A stretch of 64,000 nucleotides of DNA. It comes from Epiperipatus broadwayi. Its lineage: Eukaryota > Onychophora > Udeonychophora > Euonychophora > Peripatidae. This document shows, piece after piece, positions 36,351 to 49,682 of the stretch. The translations under genes and the position numbers were made by a program. The DNA lies in assembly GCA_028023455.1 (NCBI GenBank), contig JAQFVV010000049.1:6974855-7038854 (forward strand). The letters are read 5' to 3'. How positions within the stretch are numbered: the stretch's first letter is position 1; each line of letters starts with the position of its first letter. Below the pieces are notes generated by a model. The model had not been told where the DNA came from and did not search any database. It saw only the letters and a program-made list of their open reading frames with translations.

Positions 36351-39104
36351 TTACATTAAGATTAGTTTAGACAATAAATTTATATTTGAATATTATATAT
36401 ATATTAAAGATTACATAAATACATAATATTTTAATTTTACTTTACTTATTCATTCAAAAATATTTTATAGAAGTTTGTTTTTATATGGTATTGCTTGATG
36501 AAAAATCAACTAACCTTTTTTATAGACTGTGTTTCAGTTAAATAAACTTGACATCATCATCTGTTAATAATTGAGATCACATCAAACATAGCAACTCAAT
36601 TTTTATTTAAGTAATCTAACATTGTTCAATTTGAAATATCAATTCTCAGTATTTGTAAATTATACTCCATAAATATATAAAATATCAAAAAATATATATT
36701 GGCTCCTCTCACTATATATATATAAGTAATTTTAAATATAATTTTTTAAATAATAAATGATGTTATAGTTAATAATACACAGTTCTACGATTTTAATATT
36801 CAACATCTTGATAATGAAAAATTGGTTCCACTTTCTTATTTGGTTTTCATGGCATATAAAATAATTTTTTGCATAATTAAGTTAGAAAGTAATATTAATC
36901 AATCCAATTATTTATTGTAACATATTTATTAAACACACTGTTTTTTTTTTCTAATTTACCAAGTAAAAAAATTCTTTTTATTTTAAATTTTGTTGCAAAT
37001 ATTTAAATGATCTATATGTAATATACTATATCACAGCATGAATATATATAGCATCAAATACAATAATTTAACTGGTAAATGTTGTTATAGTAAATAATAC
37101 ACATTCCCACTTTTTTATTTGATATTTCACTTTCTCATTTGGTTCTTTTAGTTCTCTTTCTATATTTAAAAAAAAAATGCTTTGACTACTTTGAGAAGAT
37201 AGTGTAAAATTTATCAACTCAATTATTTATCATAATATATATTTATTAAACAAACTGATTTTTGGGATTAAATATTTGTTACAATATTTAAAACAAAACA
37301 AATTGTTTTTATTTTGTTAAATAAAAAAAATCAATTCCTTTAATAAATATCTTACAATAAATAATTTGATTTATTGTATTACATTCTCCATCTTAAGTAT
37401 TCAAGAAAGTCTTCTTTATATACAACAAAAATAAAATAAGAAATTAGAACCATTTTCTTATCAATGTAGTATCAAATATTAACACGAAGTTATTATTTAT
37501 TATAATGGTATTTACTTTTTAAATGATGTATTTAATATATATTATACATATATTCATGATACAGTATTTACTAAGGCAATAAATCTAAAGCATGTGCGGT
37601 TGAAAATGCGAAGATAGCGATCTCTACAGGTCTTAACCACAAGCTTGTATTATATATACATATATAAATATGACAAACCAAAGCACTCAATAGAATATTA
37701 AATTTCACATTTAATATATTTATAAAATCAAATACTTAATTCATGGTCAAATGTAAAATTATAATTCACATGAATGTAAGAACAATTAATAATTAATACA
37801 CTAGTGATAAAATGTAAAACTGCTAAATCAATTAATTGATGCAGTATATCTTTATCAAACTTAGTTTTGATAATGTTCCTTGCATCAAAATCCTGATTGA
37901 GTAATTTTTAATTTCATACTTATAACATAAATGTTTGTTTGTGTACAAAGACTAAGAATTACACTGCAATCCTTTTAACACTCTCTTCTGAAGCTTTCTA
38001 TAGCTTTTTGATATAATTTTTTTTCCATTTTGTTTTCAGGAAATATTATGATCCATATATAGTATTGTGCATGCAATCAGTTTCTTATAATAAATAAATT
38101 GTTTATAAGTATAATTGAAAGTGCATAATTGTAGTTTCATATAATTTTATGTCTTTATATTCATCGATCTATGTATTTTTATTATATTAAAATTATTATA
38201 TTTCTGAAAATTTTAATTTAAAATGTTTAAAAGTTACAAAAATAAAAATAAGTTGACAATATAGTTAAAGTCTATTGTAAATGAAAGAATAATAGTTAGT
38301 TAAATAAAAAATTTTAAAATTAAAATAAACATATTAAAATTTTATCTTGAATAGTTAGTAATCTTTAGTAATTATACATAGGTTTAATAATGATTTAAAT
38401 TTTGCAATTTCATTTATTAGTTTATTTTCAGTTTTCAGTTTTAGTTTTTATATTAACTTTTTCTTATGATATTTTTTTTCTACAGACATTAGAAAATAAT
38501 AGTTAGTTAAAAATATGATTTTTTAAATTAAAACATATTATAGGGAACCAATTTAAGACGTATATAAACTGAAACCTTTTAATCAAATTAGTAAACATAA
38601 CAACTAAATTTAAACTTAGTTAATCAATCCTCATTGCTAATATTTTATTTATTTTTTTACTTTTATTTTGAATCAAATATATTTTATTTATTTTTATCCA
38701 TACTGTTTAAATACCACTATTATTAATTTAATTATTTTTTTATTATCTTTAATTAAACATCTATCTATATCTTTGTAATAATCTCAGAATAAGATCATTA
38801 TCCAGTTAAAGGTAAATGCTATTTTATCGAAATGTCCACCTTTCATATTTTATATTTTACAGTACATATTCGAAAATCTCAATGAATTATTTTACATCTT
38901 TCATCTGTTAAAATCTTTGATTCCCTATATATATAATTATATAGTATTCATTTTCCATTTGAGGGTTTATGTGATCAAGTCAAAAGGTTGGAATATCTAA
39001 TTAAAATCTTACATGGATGAACCCCAAAAATATATCATATATATATATGGGGAAGGGGATAGGTGGATAGGTATGAAATAATAAATCATATATTTTTCAA
39101 TATT
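36351..39104. other. AT-rich desert
   Basis: Several stretches near 36600-37380 look like diverged duplicates of each other (ATTAAACACACTG/ATTAAACAAACTG, AATAATACACA). An (AT)n run followed by GGGGAAGGGG lies at 39030-39060. No gene seen. Confidence 0.45.
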
Positions 39105-39256
39105 TGCAATTGAAGTGAAAGTAACTACCTCCCACTCAGCTCTCTGACATCAAAAACAATGAAAATTTATATAATAACACAACTTAAAGACAGAGTTGTA
39201 CTATGGTTTTTGACATGACATAACTCAGTAGGAGTTAACTATTTTTATTTCAATTA
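39105..39256. repeat. Imperfect inverted repeat, ~50-bp arms
   Basis: Left CAATTGAAGTGAAAGTAACT...CAGCTCTCTGACATCAAAAAC and right GTTTTTGACATGACATAACTCAGTAGG...TTTCAATTATATG pair. Probably a small foldback element. Confidence 0.6.
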
Positions 39257-39280
39257 TATGTATATAAAAAATAAAATACT

Positions 39281-39586
39281 GAGCATGCTAATAGTTCTAA
39301 CCAAGCATTAAACATAAATGCCACAAGAGAAAGCATTAAAAATCTCTATCTAGAAAGATCCTCATCCCCAAAATTCAAGCTATTGGCTATTCTCAGTGAG
39401 TTTAGCATTAGATAAATGCTTATTTTGAGTTGATACTTTAGGTCTAGTGCCTAAAATATCCTAACACTTTACTGAGGATAGTCAATAACTTGAAACTGTT
39501 TTGGGAATGTTTCTAGATAAAGATTTTTAAATGCTTTCTCTTGTGGCATTTATCGATAAAGCATGGTTAGAGCTATTAGCATGCTC
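39281..39586. mobile_element. Foldback element, family B complete copy
   Basis: Terminal inverted repeats GAGCATGCTAATAGYTCTAA... (39281 and ending 39586). The interior pairs CCACAAGAGAAAGCATTAAA with TTTAAATGCTTTCTCTTGTGG, and CAAGCTATTGGCTATTCTCAGT with its inverse. It gives the borders used for the partial copies at 1-327 and 39660-39972. Confidence 0.7.
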
Positions 39587-39659
39587 ATTATTTTATTTTA
39601 TAAAATACAAGTGACTTGATTTTATTTATTATTATAATTTTGCTTTTAAGGCTTGTGAT

Positions 39660-39972
39660 GTTACATTGCTAAGGCTATTAATATATGGTATGATTGAAGA
39701 GTTTTCAGACCCATATAGCTATTTAAATTAGATAGCTAGATTTGAAGACATATAGGTGTCTAAAAATTTCAGATTGTTTACTTAATGCTGTCTTTGAGTT
39801 GGCATTTTAGATCTAGTATCTGAAATCTTCTAGCAACTGACTGATGATAGCCAATAGCTTAAAACTGTTTTGGAAGTGGAAATGTTTCTAGATAGAGATT
39901 TTTAACTGCTTTCTCTTGTGGCATTTATTGATAAATGTTGGCTAGTACTATTAGCATGTTCATTATTTTATT
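39660..39972. mobile_element. Foldback element, family B partial copy
   Basis: Shares AGACATATAGGTGTCTAAAA-like sequence, TTTAGATCTAGTATCTGAAA, AACTGACTGATGATAGCCAA and the terminal ACTATTAGCATGTTC with family B. The left terminal repeat is not clear. Confidence 0.6.
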
Positions 39973-42758
39973 TTATTAAATACAAGCTTACCAAGTTAAG
40001 TTGCATGATGTATGACTTGATTTTATTTACTATATATATAAGAAACCCCCAGACATAAGAAAACATCATAAATTAATTTTCATTAATTGATCAGAAATGG
40101 TCCTTTGTGATTTTAATTAGATATATATACGGTCGTGTCAATAAATATTAAAAATATAACAGGAATTTTTGTATATTTACTTATACAAACTTTACTTTTT
40201 ATTATTGCTAAAACATATGTAGCAGAATAAATTTGCCAATTTTAATTGGTTATTTGTTTAATTACATCATAAACTAAGTTTATCTTGGTAATTACATAAA
40301 ATTTCTGGTATATTTTTAATAATTTTTTTTATGAAATTCAAAAAAATCTTCTAATTAAGATATATAACACTATAGAATAAATTTATTTTATTTGTGAAAA
40401 ATATTTAAAAAGTTGTGATTTTCTGTTCTTCACACCTATAAAATTTATACATCTGATTGCTAAAAGTGGTAAAGTGTCCAGAAAGTTTGTTATTATTTGA
40501 TTTCAATCTACAGTTTTTAATTTAATTGTCTGCTTATGGAATTATATCATACCTGAAGATTGTTTTAAATAATTAGAAAAAAATTATCATTGTGATTTCA
40601 ATATATATGTCTATAAAGTTCATAAAATTCTTCTAATTAATTTTTATTATAATGGAAATAGGGAGAAAAAATTTCATGTTGATTGACCAAATTTATTGAA
40701 AATCAGTATGACAATCATGTATAGAGAAAGAAATAAAATCCTATGATTTATTGAAACTTCACGTTTAGTTGAGAAACAATAGAAATTTTATTGCATCTCA
40801 ACCACTCATCTCTTTCTATAAAGCACTATTATAAACTATTAAATCCAATTTGTAAATTATTAAGTAAATCTTTAAAAATTAATAAAATATAAAGATAATT
40901 AAAATAATTGTTTTACTTAGGAAGCAATCTTTTCAAAAATAATTTGATTTCATAACATCTCAAACTCTGGAATTGTTTGAATTCTATCAATCAATGTAAT
41001 TTAATGCAAATAATTAACATAAAAATCAAAACAAAATCATATCATAATACACTTTATTCATCATTACAAATAAATAAGTATTTGAGATTTTTTGTTGAGC
41101 ACAGATATCAAATAACTAATTTTAATAAATATGCAAAAAAATAGTCTGAATTACAACAAAAAGTATCTTTATTAATAATAATTAGAAATCTAATATTCAA
41201 ACTTAGCATAAAAACAAATTATATAGATAAATAGACACAAAATACATCAAATTTATCAGTTTAATGAGATTCAATATTTTACTCCCCCCCCCCCACACAC
41301 ACGCCCATTTTTTTTTGTCTTTTTAAATTTTAGTTTACATATGATATAGTTTGTATAATGATAATTAATAAAGATGAACCCAAGTTTGACATCCTAAAAA
41401 ATATAAGTGATAAAAGCTATTATTAAGATGTTTATTGTATTATTAAAAAAAATAATTAAAATTATAATTTCTACTTCGAAATCTATATATTTTTTAAAAG
41501 AACAGAAAACAATGTTCTCCAAAAAAATTACCTATTATTTTTTCATACTAAATAATGTTTTAAATAAATGTATATTATACAGGAATGCAAAAATCTAAGT
41601 GTACGAGATAAATAATAAATATAGATATGAAATACTTAAATGAAATCATGCTACCGTAATTAGTGGATCTTGATTAACTTATCATAGCAGAATGCCATTA
41701 CAACAAGCAATATATATGATTTTAAATGATTACCTAGCTACAACTTCAAAAACATGTTAAATAATAAATCTAAATATAAAATATATTGATTTAAGTACTT
41801 CAAAGTGATATTATTTCAAATATAAATGGAAATTTAGTACAATATTAGTGTTATTAAAATATTTCTTCTCTTATTAAATAAATAATCAGTAGTGATATAA
41901 CAAAATGTTACTTAATGCATATACATATATATGTGTGTGTGTATTCAAGATTATTTTTCCTTCTCAGTAAAAGTAATAATTACAAAATAAAAATAGTAAG
42001 GAGATAATTTCTTCTGAACCAAATATTTTTATTCTGAAAATGTGGATATTTTTGCCATACAAACTATTGAATATAAAATTCAAAATCTACTATCAAAAAG
42101 GCAAATAAAATTATGAATTTATTATAAGATAAAAAATAATCTTAGTTTTTACCAGTTTTCACAACTATAATCCACAGACATACTATAAGTAAAATTTAAA
42201 CTTTCACACATTTCTAACTAAACTTGGCAGTTGTATTGATAATAATAATATATTTTGAGAAAAGATTTTTTTTAAGTAGAAAGTTTATTACAACTTTCAC
42301 TTCAAAAAAAAAACAACAAACATACATATATCCATATGTGCACACTTGATTTTTTTTTTTAGATTGCAATTAGACTAACCACAACTTATTTCATACAAAA
42401 TGATATCCACAAAATTATTATATAATTAATATCTGTTACCGTTTTTCTTCTGAGTTTGTCTTTTTCATTATTTTTATTTATTTATAAATTTTGAAGCTAA
42501 GAAAATATATATATAAATTAGTGAAAAATAGATTATTCTCGGGATAGAAAAAAATTGTAATCCATTTAATTACAATCCGGTTCGCATTGTTTACTATTCT
42601 TTCTTCATCAGAAATATGAAAAATTTCATAGACATTTTACAATTAGATAAATGGTTTAATGGATTGAATATTTTTTAAAGTGAAATACAAAGAAAATATG
42701 TATAGAAATGTAATCAGTATTTTAAATATTTATTTAGAAGTGATGAAGAAATACAAAG
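39973..42758. other. AT-rich desert
   Basis: No gene seen. C run at 41284-41294 followed by a short CA repeat; (GT)n near 41932. The 63-codon frame at 41407-41598 is lysine/isoleucine-rich and without motif. Confidence 0.5.
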
Positions 42759-42886
42759 AATGACACTGCATATAGTCAAGCATTGGTGGCCTAGTGGTTA
42801 GCATAGCTGCCTTCCAAGCAGCTGACCGGGTTCGCATCCCGGTCAATGCATTTGACACATGAAAAAAACAAATGATACTGCATATA
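42759..42886 (+). mobile_element. tRNA-Gly-derived SINE with target-site duplication
   Basis: A 71-nt tRNA-Gly-like head (42780-42850) is followed by TTTGACACATG and A7. The whole is flanked by 16-bp direct repeats AATGACACTGCATATA (42759-42774) and AATGATACTGCATATA (42871-42886), differing at one base. Head, short tail, A-run and duplication are the marks of LINE-mobilised retroposition. A and B box promoter elements of RNA polymerase III are intact. Two related units follow at 42949-43030 and 45083-45198. Confidence 0.75.
42780..42850 (+). tRNA. tRNA-Gly(TCC)-like sequence (SINE head)
   Basis: It folds as a tRNA. The acceptor GCATTGG pairs with TCAATGC (one G-T) with discriminator A, the anticodon stem is GCTGC/GCAGC with loop CTTCCAA (anticodon TCC), and the T stem CCGGG/CCCGG has loop TTCGCAT. 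The A box TGGCCTAGTGGT and B box GGTTCGCATCC fit the consensus, although the usual A after TTCG is C. Because it lies between target duplications with an A tail, it is probably a retroposed copy rather than a host tRNA gene, but it could still be transcribed. Confidence 0.6.
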
Positions 42887-42948
42887 ACTATTTTAAACCA
42901 CCATTTACAAATCGTAATCACTTTTCATTATTATTATTTTTTTAATTA

Positions 42949-43030
42949 ATGTGTCAAAGCGTCGGCTGAAAAGTGAACGCTGGGACAACTGCTTGTAAGG
43001 CAACTGTGCTAACCACTCGCCCACCAATGG
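42949..43030 (-). mobile_element. Second tRNA-like SINE unit, inverted
   Basis: On the minus strand a degraded Gly-like head (ATTGGTGGGCGAGTGGTTAG, then TTGCCTTACAAGCAG) runs to AGCCGACGC, followed by TTTGACACATT and an A-rich stretch. The A box is intact and the B box is decayed. It faces the first unit at about 60 bp distance. No clear target duplication. Confidence 0.6.
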
Positions 43031-45082
43031 TCATGGCAAAGATAGTAACAAGTTCAAACATTTTTTTAAAAGATTAAATAATTTTCAGTTAGTCCTCTTT
43101 TCTTTGTTCTTCTTTAAGACAAACATCAACTTTTATACATTTTTATGTGCAGACACATATTAATCGTTATTTATTAATTAAATTATTTGAAAGAAATTTT
43201 CCAATTTAAAGAATTAAACTTTCCATTTTTCATGGAATCATATTACTCTAGTTATTCATTCTGATCGAATTTTTTTTTTACTTTATTTAATATTTATTGA
43301 AGTTGATAAGTTTACAATTAAGATCAGATAGGACATAAGAATGTAAATTTACTTTGAGATATCTAATACAGTCAATATAGTTATTATAAATAAAAAAGAT
43401 AAAAATTTTGCATACTAGAATAAAATTCAAGATGTTCCAAAAACATTTATTTTCTATTTTACAGGTGATTTTATTTTATAAATTTGATGTATAGTGATTA
43501 ATCATTAAACACATGGTTGACAGATAGCTTCATGGAACCTACCAGATTAACCTTAACCCTTGCCTGATGTGCATTCTATATAATCTAACCAGAGAAATTT
43601 TAATACTTAATACTTTTTTAAAGAAATGGTTCTTTTTTTATAACCTTCAGTAAAGAGTGACATGACATAAAAGCAGCGTATGATACATCAGTAAATTCCA
43701 TTCTATTTTAGCCGAAATTATTTAAATATTAAATTTTTAAAATGTAATAAAATGGGAAAATATTTAAAAACTTTTAACAACTTTATTTTCAAGAATTGTC
43801 ATATAAAAATATGACTAAATATAAAGACCTGTCAAGGTAAATAAAATAATACTAATTTCTATGTTAATAATTTTAATATTATTTATAGCAATGGGCTTTG
43901 AATATGTAGTAATTTTAAAAAGGCTATTTTGTTTAAAATCTTGCCAAATTTTTAATTAAAACTTGAATAAACACCATTCTCCATATATGACTTTTAAAAT
44001 TTTGTTTCTTAATGTAAATGTATACACCCAAAAATGTATTCACACAATCTATTATTTATAGATGCATGTGTTTTATGAATATACTATATATGTGTGTGTG
44101 TGTCTATTTCGATGTAAATGTGTATGTATGTTAAGATATAAAACAAATTTTATATTAAATTTACTTTTAATATGTTGATTTATTATTTTTTTTTACCTTT
44201 AACTTTTAACCCTTTAAAGATTTAATAATATATATAAAAGAAAATCACTTAAATTGTACTAGTTATGAAATATTTTCTTTTTTTTTTAACATACACACTC
44301 ATCAAAACTTGCAGTAAATATATTATCAAACTTACACTATTTATATATAAAGATATTTTGATGGTGAAATTAGTTGCAAGAATTTCTTTTATTGAAGATT
44401 ACATACTTTTATAATACATCAAATACACTATCACTAAAGTGATAACTCCATAATCAAATTACTCACTATTCAATGTTTAACATAATAATATAATCAACTG
44501 TTATAAGAGGTCATGTGTTACTTTAGTAATCAAATGGCAGATTAAATATGCTATTGATCAAATTCAGTTTTTTTTATTCTTTACATCAGCTGAGAATTAA
44601 TCTAGGAACCTTTAGCCTTAAGCCCTTTACCTTATCACTGCACAAAACTGCACTGTAAATTTACTCAGTAGTTGCGTTGCATAAAGGACTTTTCAATTCA
44701 TAAATGTCATTTTAAAAAAATAAAATAAAACAAACTGACAGAATCAGAATAGTAAACAATAGACACTCGTCTTGTTTTGCGATTCAGTATATGTGCTACT
44801 ATTGTTTAATTATTATTTTATGCTATACTTTTTTTTATCTAGTTTCACTTTTTATTAATTTTATGATGTTTTTAAATTTTAATATTACAAAACAATTAAA
44901 TAATTTAATTTAACAATTCTAATTTTTTTTTAATTATAATTATATTTTCATATATTTTAATGTTTTACTAAGAATAATATTGAAATATATTTGTATCAAT
45001 ATATATAGCCATTTTATTTTTATTTAACTTATATTTAATATATGAACTTAAATATGTCACGTTTACTGCTATATAATATTTC
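43031..45082. other. AT-rich desert
   Basis: No gene seen. (TG)n lies near 44093-44102. Confidence 0.5.
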
Positions 45083-45198
45083 AAAGTCAGATAGTTGTCA
45101 AGCGTTGTTAGCCGAGAGGTCATCGTTGATTGCAGACGGTTGTTGCGGTTCGCCTCCCGGCTGATGCTATGACATATGGAAAAAAAAGTCATATAGTT
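45083..45198 (+). mobile_element. Third tRNA-like SINE copy with target-site duplication
   Basis: The head 45102-45169 is tRNA-like but diverged (A box TAGCCGAGAGGT, B box GGTTCGCCTCC), followed by TATGACATATGG and an A run. The flanks AAAGTCAGATAGTT (45083-45096) and AAAGTCATATAGTT (45185-45198) are 14-bp duplications with one difference. It has the same TGACAYATG tail as the first two units. Confidence 0.65.
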
Positions 45199-45310
45199 AT
45201 AGATACTAAAAAATATATTTTAATGATCGCTTTATATAAATCAAACCACACATTATTTTGAACAAATGTGATTAAAATTATGACATTTATAATTTAACTA
45301 TATATATATA

Positions 45311-45445
45311 TAACAATAAAAAGTAGTAAATATAATGGTGATTAACTATTTACGCAATCTTCAATTCGCAGAGATACTTTTCATTAATTACTTAACCAAA
45401 AGTACTCGCGTTAATTACCGTTAAATTTATTACTTTTTATTGTTA
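45311..45445. mobile_element. Small MITE with ~36-bp terminal inverted repeats
   Basis: Ends read TAACAATAAAAAGTARTAAA...TGGTGATTAAC and the inverse ending at 45445, with about five mismatches. About 135 bp in total, AT-rich, non-coding, next to a TA run. Confidence 0.65.
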
Positions 45446-46624
45446 TTACAATATTTATTACTGAACATTTTATTTGCATAATATATATAGAAAGAGAGAA
45501 AGAAAAAGACAGGTAGATAGGTATGATATAAACACATACACACGCACGTATAAACATTTTTATGTGATATAGTCATGTATAAACATTGTGTGTATCTTTT
45601 AAAAAAAGAGAAATTTAAAAAAAATTAAATCAAAATTAATTTGCATAAATAAATTGCTGTTTTTCTAAGTAGAATAAATAATACGGTAATATAAAAAATT
45701 CAAAATAAAAATTAACTGTAAGTGAAAATGTTATCTAATTAATTAATTATATGCATAATTGCTAAAAATACAAACAAAGCAATATTTTTTTTACTGTTAA
45801 AATGAATATAATTTTAAAAACATGTTTTATATATATTATTTTTTATATATTTTTTAATTAATTAAAAAAAATTAAAAAAGTAGATTATCAATAAAAAATA
45901 ATGTAAAATGTGTGTGTAAATATATATGGTGAAAAAAGAAATATATAAAATAATCAAAGGAAATATATAAATAAATAAAAAACAAAACACATTTATTTGT
46001 TTACACTTCTGCTTTTAATATTTCAACCGGATGATTGGCTTTCATCAGAAATATAAATCAATTTATTGGGAATTTTAATTATTTTTTGATTGAATTAAAA
46101 TTTGCGTTTACTTCAAGAGGCTATCTAAATATATGTGCCTAAATATACCTTGATGGGTTAATAATAAGACTTTATTTGTTGATGGGTTATTGATAGGCAG
46201 AGACAAATAAATGATGGCTTTGTTTCTGGTTTGATTACCTCTAAGTATTAATTACTTTTATTATAATTTTACCGATAGCATTATGTATATATTTAAAATA
46301 GAAAATTATTTAACATTACAAAACTAGCCAAAACACAAATTTTTACTAAAACCCTCTCACAACATGGTTTTGTAAATTAACAAATAGACCTTCTCAAATA
46401 AAATTCAAAAAGATACAAACACTGTATATATAGAAAACAAATTAGTCTTCCCATAATTCACTTCAAAAATCAATAACCATTAAATATCAAAAAATGTATT
46501 TCAAATGTTGTATATAATTTTAATCAAAATAAAGATTATTACTCTTAGCATTTACTGCTTATTAAAGTTTGTATGGAATATTCTTTTTTTTTTTTAAAGA
46601 AAACATTTAATAAGGTAGCAGAAT
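45446..46624. other. AT-rich desert
   Basis: No gene seen. A purine-rich GAAAGAGAGAAAG stretch lies near 45490. Confidence 0.5.
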
Positions 46625-47882
46625 TACTATATTACTTTGAATATAAGACACTTTTTTCATTTTTTTTGATTTGTAAAAAAGGGGTGCATCATAAATTCAC
46701 TAATATTTTTGACATCTTATTTCTGCAGATCTTTGCTTTACGCTATACATGCACATAATATTACAATCATGGTCATTGATATTCCTGGATGTAATAGTGT
46801 GTTAAGTCTTTTTTAATCAAAAAAAATTAATTTAATATTAAATGTCAATTTATTTTATGTCTTAAACAGCTTTAACCTCTCAAATTGCTACTTTAAATAT
46901 TATTTTGCCAATTTTATCATTATTTTATTGAGAAAACTGTACTGAATAACCTTTACATTTTTTACAACTAATAAATTAATACAATACTGAGATAAGAACC
47001 TGCCTTAACTCTGATTGGTTGTTTCTTTTTCTTCACTGAAAGCACCTGCCAATGATTTTGAAAATTCCGATATCTTTGTTTTGATTTTCAAAGTAAAACT
47101 GTATGTTTTAGAATCTTTTTTTACACATTTATAATTTTTTTCAGAAAATATCTATGAAAATATTTATTATTTTAGAAAAATGATTTAGATTTTAATAAAA
47201 AATTTACTTTTACATAAAAGCAAAATGACAAAGAATTTATTATGTTCAGCTGCAATTTATAATTGGATGACAAACATGTTTTATATTTGCTGCTATAGGT
47301 TATTTCATTAATTGTAAATAGAAATTACTTTTTAAAAAACATTTTATTTTATTTTATAATCTGATAAATTATTAATTTGCATTTTAGGAAAGGTTTTTAA
47401 TCAAAGAAAAAAAGATTTACTGGTAACATTAAATGTCTATATCGTATAACAAAATCTTTTTTTTTTCTTTGAAAATTTTTTTTTTATGGTATTTACACTA
47501 AAAATAAATGGCTTTGTATGCAAACAATATATATATAATTTTGAGTGGATTTTGCAGTCTTAGAAAGATATATCCAAAGACATTATCAAAAAAATCGTTT
47601 TTTAAATGTTGCATTGCTAATGATTTAAATGACCTGAAGATGGCATTCCCTGGTGGAATAGTAAAAATGAGAATTCAAGTTCTGAAAATGAAAATATGTT
47701 TGAAGAAGATTTGCAATAAATTAGGTCAACTTATTATATTTATATTAGTTATTCGTCAAATAAATAAAAATGTTTCTTATTTTTCAATAAAATCATTTTT
47801 AATTTTTTCCCCCAATTTTCCAAGCTTAAAATTCTACTGCATCTTAAATTCAGGGGCATCTTATATTCCAAGTAATACAGTA
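46625..47882. mobile_element. Non-autonomous TA-flanked DNA transposon, ~1.26 kb
   Basis: The left end TA-CTATATTACTTTGAATATAAG (46625) is matched by an inverted right end ending ...CCAAGTAATACAG-TA at 47882. Just inside the ends are GGGGTGCATC and GGGGCATCTTA blocks. TA duplications suggest the Tc1/mariner superfamily. The 147-codon frame at 47508-47951 runs through the right terminal repeat, so it is not a transposase, and no DDE motif was seen. Confidence 0.5.
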
Positions 47883-48449
47883 ATATGTATAAAGAGGAAT
47901 AAAAGTTTTTCTTTAATTTACTTTAATTATATTCTGTCAGCCATTCAATAACTAAAATTCTGTAAAGTGTCTTATAAATGTTTTTTTTCAGATAAAAAAA
48001 ACATTTTATATTATCAACATGATTACATAACAGAAAAATACTTTGGAATCCTAAACGTTTTCATGAGTATATCAAAAATCATTTTTCTCTGTTTTCTATA
48101 CTCTAGCCATCTTTAATAATTTTTACCCAATATATGACAGTGATTAAAAAGGAGAAAACTTTTGATTAATTTTACTATTTTCATGATAGCAAGACCAGCA
48201 ATTAATGTTATTTCCATTCATATCAGTAATGGGGAAGAGGAAAAAATAATAAGTCAACTATATTGCTGTTCACATATATAACTGATCTATAATTTCTTTT
48301 AAGAATCATTATTTTGATTGTTATTTCAAATAACTAACTTATGTAAGTCAATAAAACATACTATTCCAGAACTGTAAATATATGAATCTAAAAATTATAT
48401 AAATCTGGAAATAATTTTATATTTTAAAATCATAATCAGCTTCTAAAGA
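47883..48449. other. AT-rich spacer
   Basis: Nothing recognised. Confidence 0.5.
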
Positions 48450-49151
48450 CGATGGCTTGTCATTACAGCCACATCGTTCTATCTCCAGCAATTTGTTTTA
48501 TATCTATATATGAAAAACATCATTGATTATATTTTTAAAATTGAATAATCTTAATCTGTCTCAGTTTTTTCCTAAAAATTTACCAGCTAAAATATTTTGT
48601 AAAAGCGTATCATGTTTTAAAATATAACCCAAGAGCGTAATCCTTCTCATTTTTATTACTATCAATAATTTTCTAGTCTTCTTTTCCATTTAACTCATTA
48701 AAGTTAATCTTCCCCAAAACCACATTTCCATTTTTTCCAATCTTTTTTCCTTTTTTGTTTTCCCAAAGTCTGTGTCTTACAATTATAAGTCAATATACTC
48801 CAAATGAAGGCTTGAATAAATTTCATTTTATTTTTTGTATAAATATTTGTATTTTAGTAGTAATGTTTTTTTTTTTATTACTTTAAAAATCATGTTTAGC
48901 TAATATTATTTTTTTTTTAATTTTAACAAAACAATCATTGTCATCACAAATTAAATTTCACTGATAACAAATGGTTTGTTTAACTTATTCTAGATGTGCA
49001 TTATCTATATCCACATCAATCAATATATTTATCTTTTTTTATCCATTCCATCACTCTAATGTTATTAACATTTATTATTAATTTAAAAGATTCTATAAGC
49101 ATATAAAATAGAGTCATATATCACATAACCCCATTTCTTTTAAGCTTGTAA

Positions 49152-49383
49152 AATATAAACAAAGAGCTTTTCTAATTGTTCAACAAGCTTTGTGATAAAT
49201 GCTTAGCCAGAGAAAGTCTAAAACTACCCTAGTGCCTCTCTGAGGAATGCCAAAGAATGAAACCATTGGTCAGAGGTTTGGGGGGAGTGGGCTTTCTTGA
49301 CAGAGATATTTTAAATGCTTCCTCTGGCTAAGAATTTATCACAAAGCTTGTTGAGCAATTAGCAAAGCTCTTTGTTTATATTC
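49152..49383. mobile_element. Foldback element inserted in the LINE relic
   Basis: Arms 49152-49213 and 49322-49383 carry TATAAACAAAGAGCTTTKCT, CAACAAGCTTTGTGATAAAT and TAGCCAGAG. The ends are TA-rich, fitting a TA duplication. The centre GAAACCATTGGTCAGAGGTT recalls the centre of the family B foldback. It interrupts the LINE just after the YTDD region on the minus strand. Confidence 0.75.
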
Positions 49384-49682
49384 TATAAGCATATTCAATA
49401 TTGTAAGCATTTTATTCATTTCTTTTTCTGAATCTGTAAATAAAACTATATCATCTGTATAACGAATATTGTAAATATGCCTAGAAATTAATTTTAATTT
49501 CTTTAGTTTTTTTTTATTTTTATAATATGTATTATATTCTCAATAAATAAATAGAATAACTAGCATGATAGTGGACAGCCTTGTTTTACACATCTTTTTA
49601 TATTAGCATTAGTATTACAATTATTTACAATAAATTTTTGTATATTAGCCTATTTAATACTAAATATAAGCTTTAAATAGCA

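Noticed and set aside
47508-47951. 147-codon plus-strand frame as a gene
   Set aside because: It crosses the terminal repeat of a TA-flanked transposon and has no recognisable domain.
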